Source: Gemmatimonadales bacterium
Lineage (GTDB): Bacteria; Gemmatimonadota; Gemmatimonadetes; Palauibacterales; Palauibacteraceae
Assembly (NCBI GenBank): GCA_009841005.1
Contig: VXMR01000068.1
Span: 27,427-91,426 of the forward strand
Direction of reading: 5' to 3'
DNA: 64,000 bases
Shown here in pieces: positions 10,147-18,884 of this stretch. The notes beneath the pieces are model-generated. The model was not told the DNA's origin and searched no databases. It saw only the letters and a program-made list of their open reading frames with translations. Both the position numbers and the translations under genes were made by a program. Position 1 is the first letter of the stretch, and every line of letters begins with the position of its first letter.

Positions 10147-10515
10147 ATGGACGAGCGAGACCGCATGCTGGAGAAGGCGCAGGAGGTGGGGCGCATCATC
10201 TCGCAGTTGCCCGAATACGCCTACCTGCGCGCGGCCCGACGCGAGATCGACGAGGATCGGGACGCGACGGAACTGCTCAACCGTCTGCGCGACCTGCAGA
10301 GCACGCTCGTGGAGGCGGTCGGCCGCGGCGAGCAGCCGAGCGAGGAGCAGGAACGGGAGTTCGCCGAACTGCAGGAGAAGGTCCAGACGAACACCCGCTA
10401 CCAGGCGCTCATCTCCTCTCAGGCGAACTTCGAGAAGCTCATGGAGCGGGTGGATCGAGCGATCGGCGAGGGGGTCCGGAAGGGCGAGGAAAGCCGGATC
10501 ATCCTCCCGACATGA
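10147..10515 (+). CDS. YlbF/YmcA family protein
   Basis: The 122-residue, mostly helical and highly charged protein resembles the YlbF/YmcA family (DUF964 type), small helical proteins that in Bacillus form a complex affecting RNase Y and development. Recognised from the overall pattern (QLPEYAYLRAARREIDEDRDA, followed by a central helix pair and FEKLMERVDRAIGEG), not a catalytic motif. ATG 10147 follows GCCGGAG. The stop overlaps the next gene as ATGA. Its role in this organism is unknown. Confidence 0.7.
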   Translation: MDERDRMLEKAQEVGRIISQLPEYAYLRAARREIDEDRDATELLNRLRDLQSTLVEAVGRGEQPSEEQEREFAELQEKVQTNTRYQALISSQANFEKLMERVDRAIGEGVRKGEESRIILPT

Positions 10516-11168
10516 AGGCGGCTCGCGATCTGGGGGAACGCGCGCTGCGCGCGGTCTTCGAGCCGGCCATGGCGTGGCTCACGAGACGCCGTGTCCACCC
10601 CAACGTCATCAGCACGCTCGGTTTCGTCATCACCTGCAGCTCCGGCTATTTCTTTCATCAGCATCATGTGAGCACGGCCGGCTTCCTCGTCCTCCTCGGC
10701 GGCGTGTTCGACCTGTTCGATGGCACGGTCGCGCGCCGCACGGGACTCGCCTCGTCCTTCGGCGCCTTCTACGATTCGACGCTCGACCGGCTGTCCGAGA
10801 TCGTCGTGTACCTGGGGCTCCTCTCCCTGTACAACGACTACCGTCTCGAACTGGGCGACGTGGGGATGATCTACTGGATCGTGCTCGCGCTCGCCGGCTC
10901 GCTGATGATCAGCTACACCCGCGCCCGGGCCGAGGCGCTCGGCATCGCCTGCTACGTCGGGCTCATGCAGCGCCCGGAACGGGTCATCCTGATCGGCTTC
11001 GCCGCGCTCATCTTCGGCGAGACGACCATGTTCGGTCACCAGGGCCTCGTACTCAGGGTCGTGATCATCGTCCTCGCGATTCTCACCAACCTGACCGCCT
11101 TCCAGCGGATCTGGTGGGTGTACCGGAATACGCGGCCCGATGGCGAGCCGCCCCGGGAATCGAACTGA
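10512..11168 (+). CDS. CDP-alcohol phosphatidyltransferase, probably inositol-phosphate type
   Basis: The 218-residue integral membrane enzyme shows the complete CDP-alcohol transferase signature: D67-x2-D70-G71-x2-A74-R75-x8-G84-x3-D88-x3-D92. About six membrane helices follow the motif's helix. The family condenses CDP-diacylglycerol with a polar alcohol. The very next gene encodes inositol-3-phosphate synthase, so the likely product is phosphatidylinositol phosphate (PIP synthase), although phosphatidylglycerolphosphate synthase cannot be excluded from sequence alone. It starts in an ATGA overlap with the YlbF-like gene. Confidence 0.85.
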   Translation: MKAARDLGERALRAVFEPAMAWLTRRRVHPNVISTLGFVITCSSGYFFHQHHVSTAGFLVLLGGVFDLFDGTVARRTGLASSFGAFYDSTLDRLSEIVVYLGLLSLYNDYRLELGDVGMIYWIVLALAGSLMISYTRARAEALGIACYVGLMQRPERVILIGFAALIFGETTMFGHQGLVLRVVIIVLAILTNLTAFQRIWWVYRNTRPDGEPPRESN

Positions 11169-11193
11169 ACCAGATACGGAGTGAACCAGCATC

Positions 11194-12516
11194 GTGGAAT
11201 CGGATAGATCACCTGCAACCATTGCCTCCGCCGAAGGGACGCTCGGCGTTCTCCTCGTAGGGCTCGGAGCGGTCTCGACCACCTTCATCGCGGGCGTGGA
11301 GGCGGCGCGCCGGGGACGGAACCGACCCATCGGATCGCTCACGCAGATGAACACGATCCGGCTCGGGAAGCGGACGGAGAACCGCACCCCGTTCATCCGC
11401 GATTTCGTGCCGCTGGCGGAGCTGGACGATCTCGTCTTCGGCGCCTGGGATCCGATTCCCGACAACGCCTACGAGTCCGCCAAGGTGTGCGGCGTCCTCC
11501 GGCCGGAGGACATCGATCCGCTTGCGGACTTCATGCGGGGAATCGAACCGATGCCGGCCGCCTTCGACCGCGCCTACGTGAAGAAGCTCGACGGCTCGAA
11601 CGTGAAGACGGGCGCGAACAAGCGGGAACTCGCCGAGCAGCTCCGCGAGGACATCCGCCGGTTCAAGGCGGAGAACGGCTGCGACCGCCTCGTGATGGTG
11701 TGGGCGGCTTCGACCGAGATCTTCATGAGGGCGAGCCCGGTGCACGACAGCCCGGCCTCCTTCGAGCGCGCGATGGAGGAGAACCACCCCGACATCGCGC
11801 CCTCGATGCTCTATGCGTGGGCCGCGCTCATGGAGGGGGTGCCGTTCGCGAACGGGGCGCCGAATCTGACCTGCGACATTCCCGCGCTTCTCGCGCTCGC
11901 CGCCGAACGGGGCGTCGCGATCGCAGGGAAGGACTTCAAGACCGGCCAGACGCTGATGAAGACGATCCTGGCTCCGGGTCTCAAGGCGCGCATGCTCGGT
12001 CTCAACGGCTGGTTCTCGACGAATATCCTCGGCAACCGGGACGGCGAGGTGCTCGACGACCCGGAGAGTTTCAAGACGAAGGAAGAATCGAAACTCGGGG
12101 CTCTCGAATATATCCTGCAGCCGGACATGTATCCGGACCTCTATGGAGAGATGTATCACAAGGTCCGCATCAACTACTATCCGCCGCGCGGCGATAACAA
12201 GGAAGGCTGGGATAATCTCGACATATTCGGCTGGATGGGGTACGGCATGCAGATCAAGATCGATTTTCTGTGCCGCGACTCCATTCTGGCGGCGCCCATC
12301 GTGCTCGACCTGGCGCTCTTTCTCGACCTCGCGGCGCGCTCCGGACTGTCGGGAGTCCAGGAATGGCTGTCCTTCTACTTCAAGGCGCCGCAGACGGCAC
12401 CGGACCTGTATCCGGAACACGACATTTTCATCCAGCACTGGAAACTCAAGAACACGTTGCGATGGCTGAAGGGGGAGGAGCAGATCACGCACCTCGGAGT
12501 GGAGTATTACGACTGA
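11194..12516 (+). CDS. ino1: Inositol-3-phosphate synthase
   Basis: The 440-residue protein converts glucose 6-phosphate to inositol 3-phosphate with an NAD cofactor. It shows a Rossmann loop VGLGAVSTTFIAG near the start, VWAASTEIF, the CDIPALLALAAERGV segment, and the family hallmark GKDFKTGQTLMKT with LNGWFSTNILGNRDG. It starts at GTG 11194, 25 bases after the phosphatidyltransferase stop. Together these two genes supply a route to inositol phospholipids. tmk begins directly after its stop. Confidence 0.95.
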   Translation: MESDRSPATIASAEGTLGVLLVGLGAVSTTFIAGVEAARRGRNRPIGSLTQMNTIRLGKRTENRTPFIRDFVPLAELDDLVFGAWDPIPDNAYESAKVCGVLRPEDIDPLADFMRGIEPMPAAFDRAYVKKLDGSNVKTGANKRELAEQLREDIRRFKAENGCDRLVMVWAASTEIFMRASPVHDSPASFERAMEENHPDIAPSMLYAWAALMEGVPFANGAPNLTCDIPALLALAAERGVAIAGKDFKTGQTLMKTILAPGLKARMLGLNGWFSTNILGNRDGEVLDDPESFKTKEESKLGALEYILQPDMYPDLYGEMYHKVRINYYPPRGDNKEGWDNLDIFGWMGYGMQIKIDFLCRDSILAAPIVLDLALFLDLAARSGLSGVQEWLSFYFKAPQTAPDLYPEHDIFIQHWKLKNTLRWLKGEEQITHLGVEYYD

Positions 12517-13197
12517 ATGAAGGGGTGCTTCCTCGTATTCGAGGGACCGGAGGGGGCGGGAAAGTCGCTCCAGATCGGCCGGCTGGCCGAACGGCTGTCC
12601 GCGTCCGGCGTGCCCCACCTGGTGACGCGGGAACCCGGAGGCACGGCGGCGGCGGAAGCGATTCGGAGCGTGCTCCTCGACCGGCCGGAACTGCGGCTCG
12701 ACGGGATCGCCGAACTCCTGCTCTTTTCGGCGTCCCGCCGTGTCCACGTCGAGGAGGTGATCCGGCCCGCGCTGGAGCGCGGGGAGGTCGTCCTCTGTGA
12801 CCGCTTCGAGCTTTCCACGCGGGTCTACCAGGGGTGGGCGCGCGGAGTCGCCGCGCAGACGATCGAACGGGTCACCCGCGCCGCGACGGGCGGTCTCCTT
12901 CCGGATCTCTACCTCGTGCTCGACGTACCGGTGAAGGTGGGATTGGGTCGCCAGGGGCAGGATCAGCAAGATCCTGGCCAACTGGCCTTCTTCGGGCCCG
13001 CTCCCGACCGAATCGAGCTCGAGAAACGATCGTTCCGCGAGCGCGTGCGTGAAGGGTACCGGGAGTTCGCGGCGGCGGAGGAGCGGATCGTGGTCGTCGA
13101 CGGCTCGGGGACTCCGGATGAGGTGGAAGGCCGGGTTCTGGGGCTTCTGGAGGAGCGATTCCCGCACCGGCTCCGGGGGGCGAACTTTCCTCGTTGA
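12517..13197 (+). CDS. tmk: Thymidylate kinase
   Basis: The 226-residue enzyme phosphorylates dTMP to dTDP. It has the P-loop GPEGAGKS (10-17), TREPGGT with the conserved arginine, and CDRFELST (the DRF/Y motif), followed by a short lid region. ATG immediately follows the ino1 TGA, so the two are almost certainly co-transcribed. The C-terminal 20 residues are not conserved. Confidence 0.94.
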   Translation: MKGCFLVFEGPEGAGKSLQIGRLAERLSASGVPHLVTREPGGTAAAEAIRSVLLDRPELRLDGIAELLLFSASRRVHVEEVIRPALERGEVVLCDRFELSTRVYQGWARGVAAQTIERVTRAATGGLLPDLYLVLDVPVKVGLGRQGQDQQDPGQLAFFGPAPDRIELEKRSFRERVREGYREFAAAEERIVVVDGSGTPDEVEGRVLGLLEERFPHRLRGANFPR

Positions 13198-13282
13198 CCC
13201 TGTCGTGTGACATTGACGGTAGCGGCGGAGTGCCGCTCGAACGCGGCCCGATGCGATGCGGGGCTGCCACCACGGAGGATGC

Positions 13283-14944
13283 ATGAGACTGGAGCGATCC
13301 TGGACGACCGGAGTGCTGGTCGGCGCCATCGCCCTCGCGACCGGCGGCTGGCTGATAAATCAGGGCGGAGCCGCGAGCGGCGGGGATAGCCGTCGCCTGC
13401 TGGAAGAAATCCACCGCCTGATCTCCGCCCGTTTCGTCGACGAGGTCCCGCCGGAGGATCTGTATCGCATGGCGATCGACGGGATGCTTGAGAACCTGGG
13501 CGACCCGTACACGACCTTCCTGGAACCCCGGGATTCCGAGGATCTCCGTCTCACCACGACGGGCAACTACGGTGGACTCGGCGTCCGGATCGACGTGAAG
13601 GATGACTGGATCACGGTCGTTCAGGTGCTCCCGAACTCACCGGCCCTGCGCGAGGGACTCGAAGTCGGCGACCGCATCATCGAGGTCGAGGGCGAATCGG
13701 CCGAGGGCTGGTCGGTGGACAAGGCCGTGGACACGCTGCGGGGCGAGAAGGGGGCGCCGGTCGACATCACGATCGCGCGGGTAGGCGTGGACCGGCCGCT
13801 CGCGATCCGAATCGTGCGCGACGTCATTCAGGTGGCGCAGGCGCAGGGTTTCGTCCTGGACGGCGATATCGGCTACGTGACGCTGCGCGGGTTCAGCCGC
13901 GAGGCGAAGGAAGAGCTCGTCGCGACGCTGGACCGCCTCGTCGATGAAGGGGCGGGCGGATTGATCCTGGACCTGCGACGGAATCCCGGCGGCCTGCTGC
14001 CTGCGGGAATCGATGTCACGGATCTCTTCCTGGAGCGCGGCCGGTCCGTGGTGGAAACGCGTTCCCGGCTGGACGAGCAGAATTACCTGTTCCGCGCCTC
14101 CACCGAGGACCGCTACGCCGATATTCCCATCGTCGTCGTCGTGGATGGCCTGAGCGCGAGCGCTTCCGAGATCGTTGCCGGTGCTCTGCAGGACCACGAC
14201 CGTGCGGTCGTCGTGGGCACGACGACGTTCGGCAAAGGTTCCGTGCAGACCCTGTATCGGCTCTCCGGGGACAACAGCATGAAGGTCACGACGGCCCGCT
14301 GGTACACTCCGGCGGGGCGCTCCATCACGAAGGATTTCGACCGGGCGAGCGCGCTTCGCGACCTGGCTGCGAGCGCCGTGGCGATTTCCGGCGAACCGAT
14401 CGTATCGCGACCGGAGGCGGAAGACCGGGAGGAGTTCACGACGACGGGCGGCCGGACGGTGTACGGGGGCGGCGGGATCACGCCGGACCTGATCGTCTAC
14501 CGCGACACGCTGTCCACCGAGGAGCAGGAACTGCGGCGCCTCGCGACGCGCTCGGGGGCGATCCCGCGGAACGTCGTCTTCCGGTGGGCGGTCGAGTATT
14601 CGAACGAGCACGATTTCAACGAGGGTTTCTCCGTCACGCAGGGGATGCGGGACGAAGTCTGGGCGGCGCTGGTCGACGCGGGAGCCGAGATCGAGAGGGA
14701 ACTCTTCGACCAGTCCCGGACCTACGTCGACTGGCTCATCGCGGATGAGCTGGCGGGCGCGGAGTTCGGGGAGGTGCCGCAGCTCCGCAGCCGGGCCGTG
14801 CGTGACGCGCAGATCAAGGTCGCAATGGACCTTCTGATGGAGGCCGATTCGCCGGACGCGCTGCTCACCGTCGCGGCGCGTGTCGCTGAGGAGCGGGGGG
14901 CGGACGGCGCGGAGAGCGGGCAGTCCGACGGGGATCACCAGTAG
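13283..14944 (+). CDS. C-terminal processing peptidase, S41 family (CtpA-like)
   Basis: The 553-residue protein has an N-terminal membrane anchor or signal (about 9-26), the CTP N-terminal segment, a PDZ domain (about 96-180, GGLGVRI to VQVLPNSPA) and the S41 core. LDLRRNPGGLL precedes the catalytic dyad, S293 (in LSASASEI) and K318 (in TFGKGSVQ), 25 residues apart as in Prc/CtpB. It degrades or trims periplasmic proteins at C termini. ATG 13283 follows GGAGG by 4 bases; an in-frame ATG at 13256 would add 9 residues. A C-terminal extension after about 430 is family-variable. Confidence 0.93.
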   Translation: MRLERSWTTGVLVGAIALATGGWLINQGGAASGGDSRRLLEEIHRLISARFVDEVPPEDLYRMAIDGMLENLGDPYTTFLEPRDSEDLRLTTTGNYGGLGVRIDVKDDWITVVQVLPNSPALREGLEVGDRIIEVEGESAEGWSVDKAVDTLRGEKGAPVDITIARVGVDRPLAIRIVRDVIQVAQAQGFVLDGDIGYVTLRGFSREAKEELVATLDRLVDEGAGGLILDLRRNPGGLLPAGIDVTDLFLERGRSVVETRSRLDEQNYLFRASTEDRYADIPIVVVVDGLSASASEIVAGALQDHDRAVVVGTTTFGKGSVQTLYRLSGDNSMKVTTARWYTPAGRSITKDFDRASALRDLAASAVAISGEPIVSRPEAEDREEFTTTGGRTVYGGGGITPDLIVYRDTLSTEEQELRRLATRSGAIPRNVVFRWAVEYSNEHDFNEGFSVTQGMRDEVWAALVDAGAEIERELFDQSRTYVDWLIADELAGAEFGEVPQLRSRAVRDAQIKVAMDLLMEADSPDALLTVAARVAEERGADGAESGQSDGDHQ

Positions 14945-14979
14945 GCGGCAGGGCGATTCAAGAGGCGAGGAGACGAGTG

Positions 14980-15441
14980 ATGAGAGAGCGCACGCGACGA
15001 TCGGCCGTGATTGCAACGACGATGGCCCTGATGGCGGCAATGGCGTGCGCCAGCAACCCTCGCCCCGGAACGTACACGCGGCTCATCATCACCGGCAGCG
15101 AGATCCGCGAGGCCGGATATCGGTCGGCCTACGAGGCGCTCACGCATCACCGGGAGCTGATCATATTCGAAGACCGGATCGGCTTCCGGGGTGGCAACGA
15201 CAACCCGTGGACGCGGGACGGAAGCGGCAGGGTGCAACCCCGGCCGCGCATGTCGCAGTCGTACCACATTCCGCTCCTCGTTGTGGACGGCGACTTCAAC
15301 CAGAACGATGCCGTCACGACACTTCGTCGGATTCCAGCCGAGGAAATCGTGTCGATCCGGTTGTACCACCAGAGCATGGTTCCGGCCCGCTATCGCCGGC
15401 CGGGCGCCGAGGGCGGGGTAATCGAGGTCAACACCCGCTAG
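14980..15441 (+). CDS. Small lipoprotein with TonB-plug-like domain
   Basis: The 153-residue protein has a basic, hydrophobic N terminus ending in MAAMAC, a slightly atypical lipobox with C23. The C-terminal half (LLVVDGDFNQNDAV... then IPAEEIVSIRLY... ending GGVIEVNTR) resembles the plug domain of TonB-dependent receptors, in which a loop, a strand of the IESIEVL type and a GxxGVIxITT strand occur. No barrel follows. It may be a free-standing plug-like periplasmic lipoprotein; the function is unknown. It follows the S41 protease by 35 bases; ATG is preferred over the GTG just before it. Confidence 0.65.
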   Translation: MRERTRRSAVIATTMALMAAMACASNPRPGTYTRLIITGSEIREAGYRSAYEALTHHRELIIFEDRIGFRGGNDNPWTRDGSGRVQPRPRMSQSYHIPLLVVDGDFNQNDAVTTLRRIPAEEIVSIRLYHQSMVPARYRRPGAEGGVIEVNTR

Positions 15442-15472
15442 ACGGCGGGTCGGTGCGCCTGAACCCCCTGCC

Positions 15473-16162
15473 TTGAACCGGAAACGTTTGTGTCGAAGAC
15501 TCCTCGTCTTCGGCCGCCTGCCCGAGCCGGGCCACGTCAAGACGCGCCTCCAGCCCGTACTGACGAGGGAGGAGAGCGCCCTCCTGTACGAGGCGTTCCT
15601 CGACGACGCCATGAAGCTCGCGCCGGACGGGATCGCCGTGGAGTTGTGGGTGCCCGATCGTCCGGGAGCGATGGAGCGGCTGGGCTCGAGATATCCCGCG
15701 GCTCGAATCCGGCTGCAACCCGAAGGTTCGCTGGGTGATCGGCTTGAGATCGCGTTCAACCGCGCCTTCGACGAGGGGGCGGATTGCGCCGTTGCGGTCG
15801 GAAGCGACCATCCGACCCTCCCGCTCGACTTCGTCGTGCGGGCCTTCGACGCGCTGGCGGGCAGCCCGGTGGCCCTTGGCCCGAGCCTGGACGGCGGATA
15901 CTACGCGGTCGGACTGCGCGGGTCGGCGTGGCCGCGGGCCCGCGGTCTCTTCGCCGGAGCGCCGTGGTCGACGTCCGGGCTGTGCTCCTGGACGCGCGCG
16001 CGCGCCGCGTCGCTGCGGCTCGATTGTGCAGAACTGCCGTCCTGGTACGATGTGGACCGTCCGGCGGACCTGGCCCGCATGACCGGCGACCTGATCGAAG
16101 GTAGCGCGACCGCCGGAGCCTGGGCCCGGCTCGCGCCGCCGACCGCGGCACCGGAGGGGTGA
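15473..16162 (+). CDS. DUF2064 / TIGR04282-type glycosyltransferase-like protein
   Basis: The protein (229 residues from TTG 15473) has the nucleotidyltransferase-like fold of the DUF2064 family: FGRLPEPGHVKTRLQP near the start, VAVGSDHPTLP (a DxD-like site) and ALGPSLDGGYYAVGL. Homologues are annotated as arsenosugar-type glycosyltransferases or of unknown function. The start is uncertain because there is no ATG and a second TTG lies 15 bases on. The stop overlaps the next ATG by one base (TGATG). Confidence 0.75.
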   Translation: MNRKRLCRRLLVFGRLPEPGHVKTRLQPVLTREESALLYEAFLDDAMKLAPDGIAVELWVPDRPGAMERLGSRYPAARIRLQPEGSLGDRLEIAFNRAFDEGADCAVAVGSDHPTLPLDFVVRAFDALAGSPVALGPSLDGGYYAVGLRGSAWPRARGLFAGAPWSTSGLCSWTRARAASLRLDCAELPSWYDVDRPADLARMTGDLIEGSATAGAWARLAPPTAAPEG

Positions 16163-17148
16163 TGGAACCGATCCGCGTCACGTTGGATCGGGCCGGAACG
16201 CGGGAATCGTCGCATCTCGTGTACGGCATCGTCCACGAATCCGGTTCGCCGGGTAGCCGCCACGCCTTCGGCGATCCTCGGCTGACGGCCTTCTGGCGTT
16301 CTTCAATGAAACCGCTCCAGATCCTTCCGGTCGTCCGGGACGGCGTGCTCGGACGCCTCGGGCTCGGGGCGGAGGCGCTTGCGCTGGCGTGCGCTTCCCA
16401 TCACGGCACCCCGCGACACCTGGGGGTCGTGCAGTCGGTGATCGACGCGGTGAAGCTGACGCCGGAAATGTTCGCATGCGGACCGCATCGGCCGTTCGAC
16501 GATGGGGCGGCCCGGGGGATGGATCGGGAAGGGCGCCTTCCGGGACGGATCCACAACAACTGTTCAGGTCAGCATGCGGCGCTGCTGGCGCTCTGTGTCG
16601 CTCGCGGCTGGCCCGTGGCGGGCTACCACGAACCGGAGCACCCTCTGCAGCGGACGATCCGCCGCGAACTCTCGGCGTGGCTGGGTGAAGACTGCGAGCG
16701 TCTGCCGTGGGGCACGGATGGCTGCGGCCTGCCGACCCCGGCCCTTTCTCTGCGGGATATGGCGCGGGTGTTCGCGGCGTTCGGTGCCTCGTCGGAGGCG
16801 GCCGTGCGATCGGTTGTGACCGCGATGACGACGCACCCGACATTGGTGTCGGGTCCCACGGCGCTCTCCGCGAACCTGATGCGGGCGAGTTCGGGCCGGA
16901 TTCTCGCCAAGGAAGGGGCGGAAGGCGTTTTCTGCCTTGCGAGCGCCGAGGAAGGGTGGGGTGCGGCCTTCAAGGTGCTGGATGGGGCCACGCGGCCGCT
17001 GGGGCCGGCGGTCGTGCACGGGCTTGCCACGCTGTCGTTGCTCGCGCCCGCGGAGATCGAGCGGCTGGAGGGCTTCGCGCAGCCCGTAGTCCGGAACACG
17101 TGCGGGGAGGAGGTCGGCGTGCTGTCGGTGCAAGGTCATGGAGGCTGA
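16162..17148 (+). CDS. Asparaginase II family protein (Rhizobium etli type)
   Basis: The 328-residue protein belongs to the asparaginase-II family, unrelated to classical bacterial asparaginases. The catalytic serine-lysine pair is seen in RSSMK (S47, K50) and the NNCSG loop at 132-136. In the R. etli enzyme, zinc is held by two cysteines and a lysine. Here the cysteines map to C134 and C188 (TDGCGLP), but the lysine position is Q137 (NNCSGQH). Activity may therefore be altered. It is coupled to the gene before it and overlaps the next by 11 bases. Confidence 0.85.
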   Translation: MEPIRVTLDRAGTRESSHLVYGIVHESGSPGSRHAFGDPRLTAFWRSSMKPLQILPVVRDGVLGRLGLGAEALALACASHHGTPRHLGVVQSVIDAVKLTPEMFACGPHRPFDDGAARGMDREGRLPGRIHNNCSGQHAALLALCVARGWPVAGYHEPEHPLQRTIRRELSAWLGEDCERLPWGTDGCGLPTPALSLRDMARVFAAFGASSEAAVRSVVTAMTTHPTLVSGPTALSANLMRASSGRILAKEGAEGVFCLASAEEGWGAAFKVLDGATRPLGPAVVHGLATLSLLAPAEIERLEGFAQPVVRNTCGEEVGVLSVQGHGG

Positions 17149-17824
17149 GGTGGGACTCGACGCACGGACAGGGGCGCTCGTCGAGCTTTCGGCGGCCCTG
17201 GCGCGCCCGGACGTGGAGGGATGGCGCTCGGCGCTCGAGGCGGCCGCCGCGCACGCGGCTCGCGCCGAGGTCGAGGAGGCGCTCCTGCAGGCGCACCTGT
17301 TCGTGGGTTTCCCCACGGTGCTCGATGCCTTCATCGCGTGGAGGGAAATCACGGGCGGCGAGACTGCCGGTACCGTGGCGGCGGTGGATCGGCCCGGAGC
17401 CGGGGAGGCGCTCTGCCGGGCCGTGTATGGGGATGTGTACGACCGGCTTCGCGACCATGTTCGTCGGCTGCACCCGGCGCTGGACGGCTGGATGGTCGAG
17501 CACGGGTATGGGCGCACGCTGTCGCGCGCCGGGCTCCCGGTGGAGACGCGCGAGCTGTGCATCGTGGCGCTGCTGGCCGCGGCCGGGCACGAGCGGCAGC
17601 TCCGCGCCCACCTGCACGGCGCGCTGAACGTCGGCACCCCGCCGGGGCGGGTGGAGGCGGCGCTGCGCGTCGGAGTCCGCGCGGCCGCGCGGGCGCCCAC
17701 CGGGTCGGAGGGGTCTGCGGGGACGGACCCTGCAAGGCTGCTCGCGACCTGGGGGAAGGTCGTGGGTCGCGCGGGACGAGAGGGGGGGCGGAACGTGGAG
17801 GAGGAATCTTGTTCGTCGACGTAG
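17138..17824 (+). CDS. Carboxymuconolactone decarboxylase family protein
   Basis: The 228-residue protein has two CMD-like helical halves; the second contains ETRELCIVALLAAAGHERQLRAHL, a typical CMD helix pair. There is no CxxC, so it is not an AhpD-type peroxidase. Substrate unknown. It overlaps the asparaginase-like gene at its start and obg at its end; obg's TTG start (17809) lies inside it. The C terminus (about 185-228) is low-complexity, glycine- and arginine-rich. Confidence 0.75.
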   Translation: MEAEVGLDARTGALVELSAALARPDVEGWRSALEAAAAHAARAEVEEALLQAHLFVGFPTVLDAFIAWREITGGETAGTVAAVDRPGAGEALCRAVYGDVYDRLRDHVRRLHPALDGWMVEHGYGRTLSRAGLPVETRELCIVALLAAAGHERQLRAHLHGALNVGTPPGRVEAALRVGVRAAARAPTGSEGSAGTDPARLLATWGKVVGRAGREGGRNVEEESCSST

Positions 17825-18855
17825 CCAGGATACACGTAACCGGAGGGGCGGGTGGCGCGGGCGCCGTTGCCTTCCGGCGCGAGAAGGGGGTGCCCCGCGG
17901 AGGGCCCGCCGGCGGTCGGGGCGGAAACGGCGGCGGCGTGATCCTCGTTGCGGATCGGCGACTCGACACGTTGCTCGACTACTCGTACCGAGCGCACTAC
18001 AAGGCCGGCCGCGCCGGACACGGGGAGGGGAAGAGGCGGGACGGCGCCTCGGGAGAGGACCTGCGGCTGCCGGTGCCTCTCGGGACGCTCGTGCGCGATG
18101 TCGAGACGGGTGAGGGGATCGGCGAACTGCTCGAGGAGGGCGATGAACTCGTCGTCGCCCGGGGCGGTCGCGGGGGAAGGGGCAACGCGAGCTTCGCCTC
18201 GCCCACGCGCCAGACGCCGCGCGAATGGGAGCCCGGGGAGTGGGGGGAGGAGCGGCACATCGAACTCGAACTCAAGCTCATCGCCGATGTGGGTCTGGTG
18301 GGGGAGCCCAACGCGGGAAAATCGACGCTCCTCGCCCGTGTAACGGCGGCGAAACCGCGGATCGCCGACTACCCCTTCTCCACGCTGACGCCGAACCTGG
18401 GGGTCGTGGGGCTGAGCGGGCATCGTTCGTTCGTGATGGCGGACATCCCGGGCATCATCGAAGGAGCGCACGAGGGGCGCGGCCTGGGCACGCAGTTCCT
18501 TCGGCACATCGAACGGACGCGCACCCTCGCGCTCCTGGTGCCGCTGGACGACGAAGATCCGCAGGCGACGTACGACCTGCTGCGCGAGGAACTGCGTGCG
18601 CACGACGCGGCGCTGGCCGGAATATCGCACTGCGTTCTGCTGACGAAGGCCGATTTGAATCCCGCCGCGGCGGAACCGCCGGTGTCGGTCGCTGCTCCCG
18701 GGAGCTGGGGCCAGTTCACGATCTCGGCCGTGACCGGGGCCGGTCTCGACCGCGCGCTCGAGGGTCTCTGGACGCGCGTGCAGAGGGAGAAGGAGGCTGC
18801 GGCGGAGGAGGCCGAAGCGGACCCGTTCGGGAGCAGCGAAGCGTGGCGGCCGTGA
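17809..18855 (+). CDS. obg: Obg GTPase (ribosome assembly)
   Basis: The 348-residue protein opens with the Obg glycine-rich fold (FVDVARIHVTGGAGGAGAV, many GG pairs to about 157). The G domain follows: G1 GEPNAGKS (165-172), G3 DIPGIIEG, G4 LTKAD and G5 near SAVTGAG. It binds 50S precursors and coordinates growth. TTG 17809 gives the canonical MFVDVA start after GGAGGAGGAAT, overlapping the end of the CMD gene. The C-terminal OCT domain of some homologues is absent; a short acidic tail ends the protein. Confidence 0.96.
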   Translation: MFVDVARIHVTGGAGGAGAVAFRREKGVPRGGPAGGRGGNGGGVILVADRRLDTLLDYSYRAHYKAGRAGHGEGKRRDGASGEDLRLPVPLGTLVRDVETGEGIGELLEEGDELVVARGGRGGRGNASFASPTRQTPREWEPGEWGEERHIELELKLIADVGLVGEPNAGKSTLLARVTAAKPRIADYPFSTLTPNLGVVGLSGHRSFVMADIPGIIEGAHEGRGLGTQFLRHIERTRTLALLVPLDDEDPQATYDLLREELRAHDAALAGISHCVLLTKADLNPAAAEPPVSVAAPGSWGQFTISAVTGAGLDRALEGLWTRVQREKEAAAEEAEADPFGSSEAWRP

Positions 18856-18884
18856 CCGGGAGACGTTCCGGGGCGGGGCGCGCG

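Noticed and set aside
13230-13250. Hairpin AGCGGC/GCCGCT before the S41 gene as terminator of tmk
   Set aside because: Short stem with no T-run; not distinguishable from chance in GC-rich DNA.
16564-18630. 688-codon minus-strand frame
   Set aside because: It lies opposite the asparaginase-like, CMD and obg genes; low-complexity composition, no recognisable domain.
18225-18884. Upstream extension of the dprA frame through obg
   Set aside because: The extra residues are out-of-frame obg sequence; DprA family starts near 18885.
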